A stretch of DNA of 64,000 nucleotides from Apiotrichum sp. Y4204 (taxonomy: Eukaryota; Basidiomycota; Tremellomycetes; Trichosporonales; Trichosporonaceae): positions 1,240,001 to 1,304,000 of the forward strand of contig JAMYHL010000010.1 in the NCBI GenBank assembly GCA_025531455.1. The letters run 5' to 3'. The notes beneath the pieces are model-generated. The model did no database searches. It was not told where the DNA came from and saw only the letters and a list, made by a program, of their open reading frames with translations. Each line of letters begins with the position of its first letter. The first letter of the stretch is position 1. Both the position numbers and the translations under genes were made by a program. Shown here one piece after another: positions 46,713-59,490 of the stretch.

Positions 46713-48605
46713 ATGAGTGAACTCGCCGCTGTCCTCGCTGGCCGTGACACGCGGTGGTACCGTGGCCACTACCTCAAGCTCACCCTCATCCTTGTGCGTC
46801 GTGGCATTGGTCGCAGCTGACGGCAGCTTATCCCCCTCGTGTCGAGTGCTGTCAACGGATATGATGGGTGCGTGTTGAAGGAGACGTGCTGCGATCGGCT
46901 CTCGTCGGCGCTTCGCGCTGCTCCGCAACTGACACTGACGCCAGCTCAATGATGAACGGTTTGCAGACGCTGTCCGTCTGGCAAGAGTGAGTCTCTCCCG
47001 AGCTCTCAACCCTGACCCTCTCAGGACATTCAACCACCCCCGCGGGGGCACACTCGGCCTGTTCAACGCGATCCAGACCATTGGCACGATCATCGGCCTC
47101 CCGTTCGCGCCGTACGTGTCCGACTACCTGGGGCGGCGAACGGGCATCGCAGTGGGATGCGTCCTCATGCTCGTCGGCGCGGCGCTGCAGGCGGCCGCGT
47201 ACAACATGGGCATGTTTATCGGTGCGCGCGCACTCATCGGCTGCGGGTGCAGCTTTACGGCTATCGCCTCCCCGGTGCTTATTACCGAGCTTGCATTCCC
47301 GACACACCGCGCACCGCTCACCAGCCTGTACAACTCGTCGTGGTACCTCGGCAGCATCATCAGCGCGGTAACTGTGTTTGGCACGTTCCGGATCCCGAAC
47401 AACTGGAGCTGGCGGATCCCGTCGCTGCTCCAGGGTATTGTCCCTGTGATCCAGCTCGCAACGCTCTGGCTCGTCCCAGAGTCGCCGCGCTGGCTCGTGG
47501 CTCACGGAAAGGAGAGCAGGGCCACACAGGTGATTGCGAAATACCACTGCGGTGGGGACGATAACGACCCCCTCATCGCGTGGGAGATGGCCGAGATCAA
47601 GCACCTCATCGAGATTGACGACGAGGCGAGCCGGACTGGCTGGAAAGAGCTGTTTACCCGGCCTGGAAATCTGCGGCGCTTCAGAATCATCATCCCCCTC
47701 GCGTTCTTCTCCCAGTGGTCGGGCAACGGCTTGGTCTCGTATTATCTTACTTTGATTCTGAGCAGTACGTGGATACGGGCGGTTCTATAACTCACTTTTC
47801 AGGCATCGGGATCACGTCCACCGACGTGCAGACGCTCATCAACCTCATCCTCCAGATCTACAACTACTTTTGGGCGGTGGTCGGCGCGCTCGCCGTCGAC
47901 CGCACCGGCCGCCGCTTCCTGTGGCTGACGTCTACGGGGGGCATGTGTGTGTGCTTTGTGTGCTGGACCATCTGCTCGGCACTGTACTCGAAATCCGCGA
48001 CCCAGTTTGACCCGGCGTGCCTCGCCGCAAACGCAGGCGACACGAGCAAGTGTGTAGCTACAAACGCGAACAAGAGCGCGGGTAACGCGGTCATCGCCTT
48101 CATCTTCCTCTTCTACGGCTTCTACGGTGAGTAACTGGTGGGCATTCTTTTCCTGACTCCAGACATTGCAATGACGCCGCTGATCGTTGCGTACCCCGTC
48201 GAAATCCTCCCATACGGCATCCGCTCAAAGGGCATCATGGTGCTGCAGCTGTGTGTCTCCGCGTCCCTCGTGTTCAACCAGTACGTGAACCCGATCGCCC
48301 TCGATGCGATTCACTGGAAGTACTATATTGTCTTTTGCGTGTTTCTGGCATTCGAGTTTGTGTACTGCTACTTTTTCGTGCTCGAGACTCGGGGCAAGCA
48401 CGGTCCGTTGCCGCTCGAGGAGATTGCGCGCCTCTTCGACGGACCAGGATACTACGGCTTCCAGCGCCGTCCCGAGCCGCTGCGAGACGAAAAGGCCTTG
48501 GCAGAGGAACGGGACCACGACCACAAGGACAGTAACGAGAAAAGTGCGGACAGCTTTGTAGAGGTCGTGCCCTCCCTCTCTGCCATCCCCACCGTCCGCG
48601 ACTAG
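46713..48605 (+). CDS. MFS sugar transporter, LAC12-like permease
   Basis: Six exons (46713-46793, 46827-46867, 46945-46986, 47025-47764, 47803-48126, 48163-48605) give 556 residues with twelve predicted membrane segments. Sugar-porter signatures are present: YDGSMMNGLQ in TM1-2, DYLGRRTGI (the loop 2-3 motif), PESPRWLVAHGKE before the central loop, LAVDRTGRRFLWL (the second repeat), and VFCVFLAFEFVYCYFFVLET with ETRG after TM12. The wording NGYDGSMMNGLQ and the central YHCGGDDNDPLIAWEMAEI are those of the fungal lactose permease/cellodextrin-like branch. The substrate could be lactose, another disaccharide or a monosaccharide. It is a plasma-membrane proton symporter by family. No glycosidase gene flanks it. 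The acidic C-terminal tail is cytosolic. Confidence 0.93.
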
Positions 48606-49302
48606 CACCCCAGTGGCGAGTGGCGAGTGGCGAGGGAAGTGGACAATGAGGGACAATTGTAGCTTGTATCGGATGTATGGGTCTTGAATCTGTACGTGAG
48701 CGAGAGGCCACCCGGGGTCAGGACGAGAGCTGAGAGGGGAGCGCGGAACGTGGCGAGTGGCGATGGCCGCATATGGCCGGGTTCTGGCCTTTCAGCTTTC
48801 TGGACCAGAGGCACGAGGAATGGTCAATCACTGCGATATGAATCTCCGCCATCGTACAGTCGTTCACCGCGCGCAACACCGTTACGCTGTGCGCTTCTGG
48901 CAGCTCGACGCTCGGCAAGTGTAATGGATATACACATCTGCACAGCGTGACTTTGTCCACTGGGTCCACACGCAGCGGTCAGTCACCGGATCGATGCACC
49001 CCAGCACCTTGGTCCCATCAACGCAGCAGAGCGTAAGCCCACCGGGGCCCCGGATGTGGCGCGTGGCGCCACCCGCGAAATGTTTCATCTTTAGCAGCAT
49101 CGTACATCGTATACATAAACATCGCAAAGAAAGAAAAAGTTGCCATCACACTTCCATTCTTCTGACCAACGGCGACACCGGCTCGACACGTCACGTCACG
49201 TTACGACTCGACACGACGCGACGCGACACGACACGAAGCTCCCCAACGCTCTTCCCTCTCTTCTCTCCGCTCTCCGCTCCCCTCACCTAACACTGATTCA
49301 CG
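48606..49302. other. intergenic region before the Smr gene
   Basis: About 700 bases with no gene seen; the last 100 contain GACACG-rich direct repeats (around 49195-49240), then a CT-rich leader ahead of the ATG at 49303. Confidence 0.5.
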
Positions 49303-50559
49303 ATGGGCAACAACGACGGGGGTTGCCTCGGCCTCTTCCTCCAGCTGTGCAACATCTTCTGCAACGACAAGCAGAACCAGCAGAACCAGCAGCAGCAGAA
49401 TGGACATCAGATGCAGCCGCCCCAGGGGCAGGGGTATGGCTACCCGGGGGCGAACATGCCGACCTTTGGCCAGCCGGGCCAGCAGCACGGCCAGCAGGGT
49501 GCTTGGGGCCAGGGCGCGCCTCATCAGCAACCCGGCCAGCATGGCCAGCAGCATCACCCGCAGGGTGTCCCCCACGGCAATGCGGGAGACAGCGCGAATG
49601 CCACGCAGCTGCGTAACGACGCGAGGCGGGAGGGCGACAGGGCGCACAAGTGGGTCGGAGCGAAGTAGGTGAAGCGAATGGAGAGCTGACGCAGTGCAGG
49701 TGTTTTGCGGATTCGCAGGCTGCGTACAAGTGCGTCTGATAGAGCTGGATATGAGCCGCTTCTTGTCTACTAACTCCCAGGTCGGGCGACGGCGCGCGCG
49801 CACACGAACTGAGCCAGCAGGGCAAGGCGCACCAGTCCAAGCGGGATGCGCTGGATGACCAGGCGGCGAACTATATCTTTGCGGGTGCGTGTGTGAGCGG
49901 AGAAAGTGACGGGGGCTGGGGTTAGAGTGGAGAGTTGGGCAACGCAGACGCCAGTGAAGGGGAGAAGCGCTGAGCATCTTCGGCGCCCTCCGCTTGCTGG
50001 TGGTATATTCAACTCGACTCTCGATCTCCTCCCATCCCATCCTTCCCTCCTTTTCTCTCCTCTGCCTTCACTAACACCCCAGAGAACAACCGCTCCCAGC
50101 CCCGCGGCACGATCGACCTGCACGGGCTGTATGTCTCGGAGGCGCTCGCGCGCGTCGACGCCGCAATCGCGGACGGCAAGCAGGAGGGCCGCGCGGAACT
50201 GAGGGTCATTACCGGCAAGGGCCTGCATTCTGCGGGAGGACAGGCAAAGATCAAGCCTGCTGTCGCGGACATGATGCGGCGGTGAGTCCGGAGCGGAGAA
50301 TTCGAGCTGGAGGACTGGAGATCGGAGTACCCCAGGTACCTGGGCTTTCTTATCTCATCCCCATCCCATCACTATCTTCATTTTGTTTTTGTCCCTTCCA
50401 CATGGTTCCCCTCTGACTTTTCTCAGATACAACCTCTCGGCGGACGTGGACCCGCACAATCCCGGCGTGGTCGTCGTCAACCTCGCGGGCGGCGGCGGGC
50501 AGCTGTCCCGCAGCGCGGGCGAGATGCTCGACAAGGACGACGGATGTAATATCATGTAG
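49303..50559 (+). CDS. DUF1771 and Smr domain protein with terminal lipidation motifs
   Basis: Five exons (49303-49649, 49700-49729, 49781-49884, 50083-50281, 50427-50559) give 270 residues. Residues 1-25 are MGNNDGGCLGLFLQLCNIFC, cysteine-bearing and hydrophobic; residues 25-95 are Gln/Gly/His-rich. DUF1771 follows (ATQLRNDARREGDRAHKCFA ... GKAHQSKRDALDDQAANYIF), then the Smr domain with GTIDLHGLYVSEALARV and LRVITGKGLHSAGG. The end, DDGCNIM, fits a CaaX box. DUF1771-Smr proteins (yeast YPL199C) may be nucleases or RNA-binding factors; Smr domains cut or bind nucleic acid, with the LDLHG and TGKG motifs at the active face. The second exon is only 30 nt. The ends suggest membrane attachment, which is unusual for an RNA enzyme. 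Confidence 0.92.
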
Positions 50560-52723
50560 GCCCGCGGCCTGGCAGCTGGCGGAGCGCTTCTTGGTGTGTG
50601 TGTCTGTGTGGGTGTTTATTTTTTCTGCGCCGGGCGGACATGGCTGTCCCCGCCCCGTGCCTGCGGTTCTATTCTATCATATACACGGTTCTAATTTGGT
50701 GCATGCATGTATTATCAGCGTCAGAACGGAAAGGTCCGTATCGGAGTGGGATGAGGGTGCATGCTCTCTGCATACTCTGCGGAGTGCAATGTAGATCAAG
50801 CGGTGTGGCCTCATGGACCTCGGACCTCGCGGTCTCGTGATGTGATCGGTCGCCACGCCGAGCTCCAATGGCAAGCTGGCACCATGCACCACGCACTATG
50901 TTTGCCTGCGTGGCCTCGTAATCTCCTAATCGCTTAATCTCTGATCTATCGCGTGCATTCTCCTCGTGCTCGGGTATATTGGAGCACGCGATAGGCGGTG
51001 CTTTCGGAGCTCGCGAGGCTCGGAGCTCGGTGCTGTAATGCTGTATCCTGCATGTTGCATGTCATAGGCTGCGCACGTGCAGAAATCCAAGCATGCAAGG
51101 GAACCCACATGGGCCATGGAGTATGTAAACAAGACAGCATCGACAGCAATGTGTACAACGCCGTTTGCCCCGCGCCGACCAAACACCACAACTCCAACGA
51201 GCCAACTCTGTAGTGTGGCGGGCCGGCCGGCCGATAAGCCCTACCACACCCGACAAGTCACGTGATCTACGGGGCTCCGAGGCCGCCGAGCCCCCGGCGG
51301 GAGAGTTGTCGGGTGAATTCGGGGGAGGACGACAGTGGTGCTCGGCCGCGGACGGGCCCCGTACATATTAGCCAATTAGCCAAGAGCCAAAAGGAGCCAA
51401 CCACGAGCTGGAGAGCAAGAGCAAGAAGCTGGGTAATAAAGGGTTTTATTTGGTAGTCACCTGGCGCTTATCACTGGATCATGGATCACTGGGCCACTGG
51501 GCGCACTGACTGGGCCGCCGGGTGGTGCTCGGAGTGGCGCCGAGATGAGGGGATGTGGAGGATATACCTGGCGCCGTCGGATGTGCCACACATGGCGATG
51601 CGGGCCGGAGATGGGTGCCCGCTTGGTGCTGGGCGGCTGCACTGCCATATAGCTGCCCGCTGCATAGCTGGATGGCTGAAACGGACACGGACCCGGTGGC
51701 GACGAGACCGAGTGTACGCGAGTGTCGCTGCAGCATACGCTGTACGCTGTGCAGTGTGCTCGGCCTGCTCGGCAGTCCCGGCACGGCAATGAGGGTGTGT
51801 TGGGTGAGGGCCGTGCGTTTTACGGTAAATGGACTCGGTGTGATCGGAGATGGACAGTCCGCTGAGGATATAAATTAGTATATGCAAGGTTTGTAATCTT
51901 TTGTAATCTATTCAATTAGAGATCAGATGGTATTTGATTACAAGAGAGATTTATCGAATCTGTCTTCTTGTCCCGTGACGTTCCTGTGCCCGACGGGGAA
52001 AGGGAAGAGAGGAAAAGGAGAGTGAGAGAGGGAAGGCAAAGGGGATGACTGTGCCCTCTTCCTTTACCTTTACCTTGCTCCTCTTGCTTTGCGCCTTCCC
52101 TCCCTCCTCCCAGTCACTCAGCCAGTCAGCCAGTCCGTTGTGGTTCCATAATCTGTCTTCCTCCTTCCCTCCGATTTCAACCAGTATCTGCTCGCCATCA
52201 CTGTCAGTGTGCTCATCATCATCACACACATCGCAAGCATCGCCCATCTCCACCCCCATCCTCCTTTCGACCCTCTGCTCGCTCCCACGCCCACGCCCGT
52301 CCGTGTCCCACTCGCTCCCACCCCCGCATCCCCCGACAATCCCCCAGCTGGGGTCCCAGCCTCCGACCACCCCCACCCACCCACCCACCCAAACACTGCC
52401 ATTATATGGTGTAGAAGTGTAGCATATAGCGCCACGCCCCTTTTGCCCATTACTATTCACCCTTTGAACAGTTGGACAATACTTTTGACTCCACTCCACT
52501 CCTACTCTCCTCTCCTCTACTCTACTCTCTCTCTCTCCACCTCCTGCCCCACCCACCTACAACTCTAGACATCGCTCTTATTCATCGCCCATCCCATCCA
52601 TTCCACTCCACCCCACTCCACTTCTGCATATCATTCTTCCCCCGTCACAGGTGACTAGCTCGCACAGCGGCCGATAGCGCATCCCTTCGCATCTCTTCTC
52701 CTAAGGGCATCGGCTTTTTCACC
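50560..52723. other. intergenic region and leader before the REG1-like gene
   Basis: About 2.2 kb without a supported gene. The right 750 bases (51.97-52.72 kb) are CT/CCA-rich and look like a long 5' leader. The left part is a mosaic without recognisable motifs. Confidence 0.5.
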
Positions 52724-55016
52724 ATGGCCCAAATCATCCCCCCGATCGTAAGTCACTGCCTGCCGACAACGCTCGGTCACTGTTACTCACCCGCAGACAT
52801 CCCTCCCCGTCGACTCGACGTCGGCACCGTCCGTGGAGGACATCCAGGACCGTCTCCCGTCCATTTGCGTCGACTACCTCTCGCACAACTGGACAGAGGA
52901 AGATGTCTGGGCGTCTTGGCGCAACATGACTCGCCACAAGCACGAGATTGCTAATGGCGTCCGTCTTGAGAATGCCAGCTGGCGGACATGGAACAAGCAG
53001 CGCAACAAGCTGCGCACCATCTCCCCCGAGACGCTCAACTGGTGAGTACATGTGTCCAGATAAGAGTGCACCACCATCCTTGCCGCATGGCGTCAGCCTA
53101 TACCAAGCCGGGGAAAACGTGCGCGGAGGAATTGCCACCAAACCATCTCCGCCGCCGATTCCGACTCCTTACCAACAAACACCCTCTCCCTTGATATCCA
53201 CCTCCCGCACTCATACTCACACCTTAGGCTCAAGGACTCGGACGTCACATGGCTGTATGGCCCGCTTCACACGGCCAACGTCGAGCCAGTACGGCCCATG
53301 AAGGTATCCTCCACGGACGACCGCCTCGGTATTGACCGCGGGACCCACAAGCCGGGAATTCTAAAGCACCGCACACTCACAGAGCTGCTGACCATCCCGC
53401 CAAACGCAACCTCGCTGCTGGAGGATGGTGAAGAGGAGGAGCTCATGGAGAACCTCGCAAGCCCATTTCCCGATAGGCCCATCATCCCTCATGCAAAGTC
53501 CGACTCGCACCTCTCGCGCAGCAAGACCCTGCCGGCACGTCGCACCGGCCGCTCCCCGTCGCTTACCAAAAAGCCTGCGATGCGCTCCAAGGAGACCTCT
53601 CCGGACAACCAGCCTCCGTCCAACAAGCGTCACATTTCGTTCAATACGTTTGTCGAACAGGTCATTGCGCTGGACGAGCCCGTCGTGCGGCGGTCGTCCA
53701 ACGACTCGGACTCTGATGATGTGCTTGAAATACGCCGTTTGCCGCGCTTCCAGCGCTCCAACTCGAACCACTCGGCCACATCGTCGTCCACCACCGATAA
53801 CAACTCGTCGATTATTGCAAAGATTCCGCCAGGTGTGCTCAAGACCTCGGGCTCATATATGAACAACCCCGCCCTGCCAAAGCTAGTATATATGCCGCCG
53901 GTCGAATACCGCTCGCCGCAGGCCGAGCAGCCGCCGGCCGTCGTCTCGCCCTTTCAGCAGGTGCCCCCGCAGCAGAAGGGATGGAGCATTGACGAGAGCG
54001 AACGGTATGGGAACCACGTTGGTGGTGACTACTTTGGCGGGCCCGACCTCACCAGCGGCAGCCCCTCAAACTACAACCCGGGCGCATACTTTGGCGGCGC
54101 GCCGGCCGTGCAGGCCCCACCCACTCAGCCAAAGTGGCGCCAGCAGTCGGTGGACTCGGCATCCAGCAGTTCATCGTCGTCGTCGCTTAATGGCATGGTC
54201 GGCCAGCAGCCCCAGCGCAGTATCCTCAAGGTGCGCCCTGTGAACCCGAACCCTTCGACTCCCGAGCCCGTGTCGCCTCCGGTCCTCTTCAACTACAACC
54301 CGTCGGTTGCGACCGGTATTGGTGGCATGTTTGGGGGCTATGAAGGCGCGGCTCAGGCGGGTATCAACGTTGGCTCGCCGCCGAATGAGCGCGAGGAGCG
54401 GGGGCGCAGCACGATGCGGGGCAACGGCTCGTCGCAGTATGATCGTTCCGCTTCGCGCACCGCCAGCGTCGCGTCGTCGACCAGCTCGCACTCTTCGGTC
54501 TGCCGCTCGCCCGCCGAGGCGACGCCGATCAAGACGGCAACCCGGCCCGCGTCTGACAAGGCAGCCACCGACGCCATGGACGTCGACCAGTCGCCGGACC
54601 GCTCGCTCACACCCACACCCCACTCGTCTCCCCAGGTAAGTTGACCGACACCCCTCTATTCCCGCTTTCCCACCAACACGCCTCCCGACCGATTCCTCTG
54701 ACTGACGCAGAAGTAGATCGTGCTGCGACCGCTGAAAAACACTTCGCCCTCCTCTCTGCCCCACGCCTCTGTCCGCTCGCCCCCGGCTGCCCACTCTGAG
54801 CTCGCGCGCGATCTCCCCCACGCCTCCGTGCCGCTTCCCAACCTCGACGGGACGGCGTCGCCGACGCTTCCGTCGCAGCCCGATGACGACGACGGGTCGA
54901 CGCTCATTGGCCGTGCGACCAACATTGCCAACACGGCAAAGGACCTCCTTGGCGCACTGTGGTACGGCGCGCAGGACGACGCGACGCGCCCACGGTCGCA
55001 GCCTCTGCGGCGGTAG
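52724..55016 (+). CDS. REG1: Protein phosphatase 1 regulatory subunit, Reg1/Reg2-like
   Basis: Four exons (52724-52747, 52797-53041, 53228-54635, 54717-55016) give 658 residues. Residues 25-100 form the fungal DUF1752 (Reg1/GATA-associated) domain: CVDYLSHNWTEEDVWASW, GVRLENASWRTWNKQRNKL, ISPETLNWLKDSDVTWLYGP. A PP1-docking RVxF-type motif appears near residue 215 in KRHISFNTFVEQVIAL, the same place and wording as in Reg1. The rest is Ser/Pro/Asn-rich and disordered; the C-terminus has a conserved-looking helix, GRATNIANTAKDLLGALW. In yeast, Reg1 brings Glc7/PP1 to Snf1 kinase and maintains glucose repression. The LAC12-like permease nearby is a potential carbon-regulated gene, but the adjacency is probably chance. 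The last acceptor (GAAGTAG) is less typical than the others. Confidence 0.88.
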
Positions 55017-57426
55017 GGGACAGCAAACCCACGGAGCAAACTCGGAAGGATAATAATCAACGCAAGTAAAGTCGAAGTCTCATTCAGTCTGTCAGCACAC
55101 ACTCTCTGTAACCCCTCAAAAGCAACCACCAGCAATCCACAACCTCAACCATCCACCACCAACCACAAGCCAAATTCCACAAACAAACGCATGTCACGCA
55201 TGACCGCCTGTTTGCCACATGTAATATGTCTCGTTACCGTTCTCGCTGCATCATTGTCTCGCTCGGCCGCCGATTCTGTATCCCGCGGAATGTGCTGCGC
55301 GACGCGCGCCGCGTGCGTGTGCGTCGCTGCCATGGACCGTGCGCGGGTGTAGTTTTGTTCAGATGCATGTACACTGTGCTCTTCGAGGTGGGTGGGAGGG
55401 GAGCTTGAGCGGGGCGAGGTGGGTTGGGATGTGGGTATTAACATACCGTAACAAGCAGGAGAGGACACATTACAGTATCAACCACCGGGCGGTGTACAAC
55501 CGCCAACGAGAGAAGCAGCTGTCCACAGCCCACTGACTACCACCAGGTACCACCGTCTGACCGCCCTCTGACTGATCTCTAACTGATCTCAGACTCTGAT
55601 CACTAACCCCCACTGATCCTACCGCTGGCGCAGTGCGCCTGCTGGGCGCACGACGCGTGAGGTAGAACAAACAGATCACTGCGATGTACATGGGTATCGA
55701 GCGCGCCGCGACATTGCAAAACTGAGCACTAACGCGTTGCGCGCACGACACTTGGTGTTGCCCCGGGGCCAGCGGGGGACTGTGCGTGTAGATTGTGTGG
55801 AGCGTAAGGAGTCGCGTTTCGGCCTCTGATCGTCTGTGCAATTTGTGCAATTTCTGCAATTTGCGCTCTCGCTCTCTCTTTTCTTTTATTCTCTCATCCT
55901 CCACCAGTCCCCGCATCCCCCCATTCTCCAGGTTGCCCGCGCTCATTGTCGGATCCGGATCGGCATCGTGCAATGCCCCGTCACGATTATCGCCGGGCCG
56001 CCGGGCGGTGCGCCGATGTATGTGTGATGGCCAGGAGCAAGGATGCGAGGATGCGAGGGGTGGATGTGAGGAGCGGAGAGATGGCCAAAGTCCAAGGTCG
56101 AGTCAACTTGATCCTGCCTGCTGGTGCTGCTGGCCCTGCTGGCTTTGCTCGCTCTGCTCGCTCTGCGGAGTGGTGGGGCGGGCATCTCTCCGTGCGCTGC
56201 TCCGCTCCGCAGCGGATGGGAGATATGGGATATGGGATATGCGTGCGGAGCGATGCGCTCCACCGTCACGCTCCTCTGAGCCGCTCTGCTGAGCTGCTGA
56301 GGATCTTAATCTTCAGCGATTTCAATAAATCCTGGATTCTGGACTTTGGGGTCCAAGTACTCTGTTGGACTGTTGGTTTCATGTCGGCGGGGCACCTGCG
56401 TGCGGTCTGTCCCCGGCCCCGACGGCCGCCAGGCGCAGCGCCCGCAGCGCCGCGTGCGCCGGGCGGTCATGTCGCCATTGAGATTTGTGTACTATTGGTT
56501 ACATTGATTGTGTTATTCTGCCACAAGCACAGCACAAGGACGCGCGGGGCGCAACGACGAACGAACGATGGGCGCGGGTTCTGCGCGCATCTGTGGGCGT
56601 GACTCGGGGTGGAGAACAAATGGGAGGGAGAAAACAGCCGGGGGGAGTAGAAAGCGAGGACAAAGAGAGAGGATAGAGTACAGAGTACAGCACTCCCCTT
56701 TGGTCCTTTGTCGTGCAGCTCTGCAGCTCTGCAGATCGGAGATGCAGCACGACGACGACGACGGCGACGACGACGAGCAAAAGAGGGGGAAAGAGGGGGA
56801 GGATACAAAGAGGCCACATCGAGGCGGGGAGGGGCGCGGATCCTTCCCCTTTCCTCCCCCCTTTCCTCTCATCGTCGCTTCTGTGCGCCCTTCGTCGTCG
56901 TCGTCACTCTCGTCGAGCAAAGCAGAGCAGAAGAGTCACTCGTTTTGTGTTCTCTTATTTTTTCTCCTTTCTTTGTTATCCTCCTCTCCTCCTCTCTCTC
57001 GTCTCTTGCGTTTCTCCTCTCCCCGCTCTCGCTTTTCTCTCCTCTCCTCGTCGCGTTATCTCTCGTGAGAACTCGGAACGCGCGCTTCTCCCGAAGAGCC
57101 CTCTCCTCCCTCCTCTCCTCCCTCCTCTCCCTCTCCCCCCTTCCTCCGCCCTCCTCGTCCGGCATTCTTGTCCTTGTCCAGCTTCGTGCTCGTCCTTTCG
57201 CTTCTCGCGTCCCTCCATCCCCCACCTTCTCGCTCTCTTATATATATATTCACGTCCATCTGCCCATCGCCATCATCGTCTGGACATCCCCTCCCATCCT
57301 CCCCATCTTCCTCCCCTCCCATCTTCACATCCCATCATCTGGCTCCTATCTTGACCATCTGCCCAGCCCCCCCTGGTTCCAATCTTCCCAATCTCTCCAA
57401 TCTTGCCCATCCCCCCTCGGCTCAAA
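55017..57426. other. intergenic region and long pyrimidine-rich leader of the C2H2 gene
   Basis: About 2.4 kb. The right part (56.85-57.42 kb) is almost entirely CT-rich on the plus strand and contains long non-family open frames (e.g. 56708-57430), which I interpret as transcribed leader or promoter, not protein. TATATATATA at 57240-57249. Confidence 0.5.
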
Positions 57427-59490
57427 ATGACCTCGGTCCCCCTCGCCCCCGTCGACCTGCGCTGCGCCTACCCCCTCGCCTCCGAGTCGCACGACCGCCG
57501 CCCCCCGAGCACCGACACGGTCCGCGAAGTGCCCCTCCCCCGCGACCGCGACCTCCCGCTGCAGCTGCCCGCCCTCCGCCGCTCTCCCGAGGCGGAATCC
57601 CCGCCTCCCGACGCGCCGTTCCTCGACGCCGAGATGGACTGGCCCGTCAAGCGCGAAGTGCTCAACCAGACCCAGAACCAAAACCAAACCCAGAACCCAC
57701 ACCAAAATCAAAATCAGACGCAGAATCAGAATCAGAACCAGAATCAAAACCAGAATGCTCAAAATCAGACTTCGCACCCGATCCCCCCAGCTCAGTTTGG
57801 GTACCACTACCGCGACGTCGACTACCGCACCCCCGGGGCTGGCGCCGGCGCCAACGCCGGCAGTGGGCCCGGCCCTGGTACCGGTACGGGATACTACATG
57901 CCAGTGAGCTCTGTGAACATGCATTCCGTGGACATGGCGCACGCCAGCCACCCCGCGCACCAGCAGCACCAGCAACACCCCCACGCGCCGCACGCGCACC
58001 CGCACGCAAACCCACACGCGCACCCGCACGCGCATCACGCGCGCGAGTACGATCGCCGCAAGGGCGTCGAGGAGCAGATCAGGCGCGAGCGCGAGCTTGC
58101 AAAGGCCCGCAGGCATGTTTGGTGAGTTGCGGAGAGCGGCGAGCTGGGTGGCTCTCCAGTCCGAGACCGAGGTCGTGCGAGGTGCCACTTGGGTGCCACT
58201 CGTGCAAGTGGTGACATACCGTCCACACCTTCCACACTTCCAAACTTCCACACTTCCACACTTCCACACCTTCCGCCACCCACTTGTGGTGACTGCCCTC
58301 GCGAAGCGAGTTGTATTCCGGGTGGAAACTCTGTGGATTGTGGAGATATGATGACCGCGGCGTGCGGCATGCTTGACCTCTTGTCTCTCGATCACATCGA
58401 CGCCGCCGTGCCCCCCCTTGCTCGCCGCCCGCCGCGCCATCTCCGCCCTCAGCCCCCCCACTGACGCCAGCCCCGTGTGTGACAAACGCTTCAACCGTCC
58501 CTCGTCGCTTAACACGCACATGTCGGTGCATACCGGCGCGAAGCGTGAGTAATAAAAGGATTACTCACAGCTGACAGCAGCCTATCAGTGTACTCGTGAA
58601 GGATGCGGACGCCGCTTCTCCGTCAGCTCCAACCTCCGCCGCCACGAGCGCGTGAGTACCTGGTTCCGGCCCGCCTTCTGGCCTCGTCTCGCTTCCCGGA
58701 CTCGGGCCAGGTCCCTCTCCTCACTAACACACAGACCCACGAGGCCCGCGGCCGTCCGCCCCCGACCAGGCCTGCGCAGCCCCGCGCAGCAACAGTCTAC
58801 TCGTCGCCGGTCCAGCCGACCGTCTTTGTCCAAGCGTCCCCCGCCCCGCCGAGCATCACCTACCCGTACTCGTACCCCGCCCCGCCGCACGGCCACCACT
58901 CCGCTCCCCCCACGCACGCCCACCCACACGCACACCACTCCCGCACGCCCGGGCACCACACGCCGCACTCGAGCCACGGGCCGCTCGGCCTCCCCCTCCA
59001 GCGCTACCCGTACCAGATGAGCGTTGGCGGCGTGTCGGGCATGTCGGGCGGTGTCGGCTCCGTCGGCGTCGGCATGAACTCGAGCGTCTCGGGCGTCTCC
59101 AACGTCGGAATGAGCACGGTCTCGGGCCTCGGCTCCGTCAGCGTCGGTATGAACTCGGGCATCAACTCGAACATGTCCTCGAGCATGAACTCTAGCATGT
59201 CTACCCTCCCCGCAATGTCGGGCATGTATCACCCGCTGCACCGCGAGCTGCACACGCCCAACGGCGGCGGCGGCGGCGGTGGAACGAGCGGAACGAGCGA
59301 GCACTCGCCGCAGGCCGCGCACGCGACCCCATCCAGCCAGCACTCCCAGCAACAGCAGCAACAACAGCACGCGCAGTCCTCCCCAGCCCCAGGATCGGGA
59401 TCGCAGTCGCCCGCGTCGAGCGCGGCGACACCACCAGCGAGTATCCTCATGCCCCAGCCGACCAAGGGCGGTAATCTCATGCTCGGCTGA
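57427..59490 (+). CDS. C2H2 zinc-finger transcription factor with two fingers
   Basis: Four exons (57427-58121, 58471-58544, 58581-58651, 58735-59490) give 531 residues. The two fingers are assembled from exons 1-4: CPVCDKRFNRPSSLNTHMSV with HTGAKPYQ linker, then CTREGCGRRFSVSSNLRRHE and RTH. The linker and the RPSSL/SSNLRRH contacts are those of a fungal regulator family with tandem fingers, but the specific orthologue is not identified. N-terminal to the fingers are an Asn/Gln repeat (residues about 80-120), a His/Pro/Gln-rich region (about 180-210) and an Arg/Lys patch; C-terminal are Ser/Gly/Met repeats and a poly-Gly and poly-Gln stretch. These are typical activation or phase-separation domains. 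Intron 1 (349 nt) holds a CACACTTCC minisatellite. Confidence 0.9.
58216..58270 (-). repeat. TGGAAGTG minisatellite within intron 1 of the C2H2 gene
   Basis: Six or seven imperfect units of 8-9 bases (CACACTTCC, AAACTTCC, CACACCTTCC on the plus strand; TGGAAGTG on the minus), entirely inside the intron. Same motif family as at 41489 and 43371. Confidence 0.8.

Noticed and set aside
46713..48605. lactose-utilisation cluster
   Set aside because: A LAC12-like permease is present, but no beta-galactosidase or regulator lies within the window.
56708..57430. 240-codon frame just before the C2H2 gene
   Set aside because: Almost pure Ser/Leu/Pro from a CT-rich tract; overlapping frames are equally open; most likely a leader.
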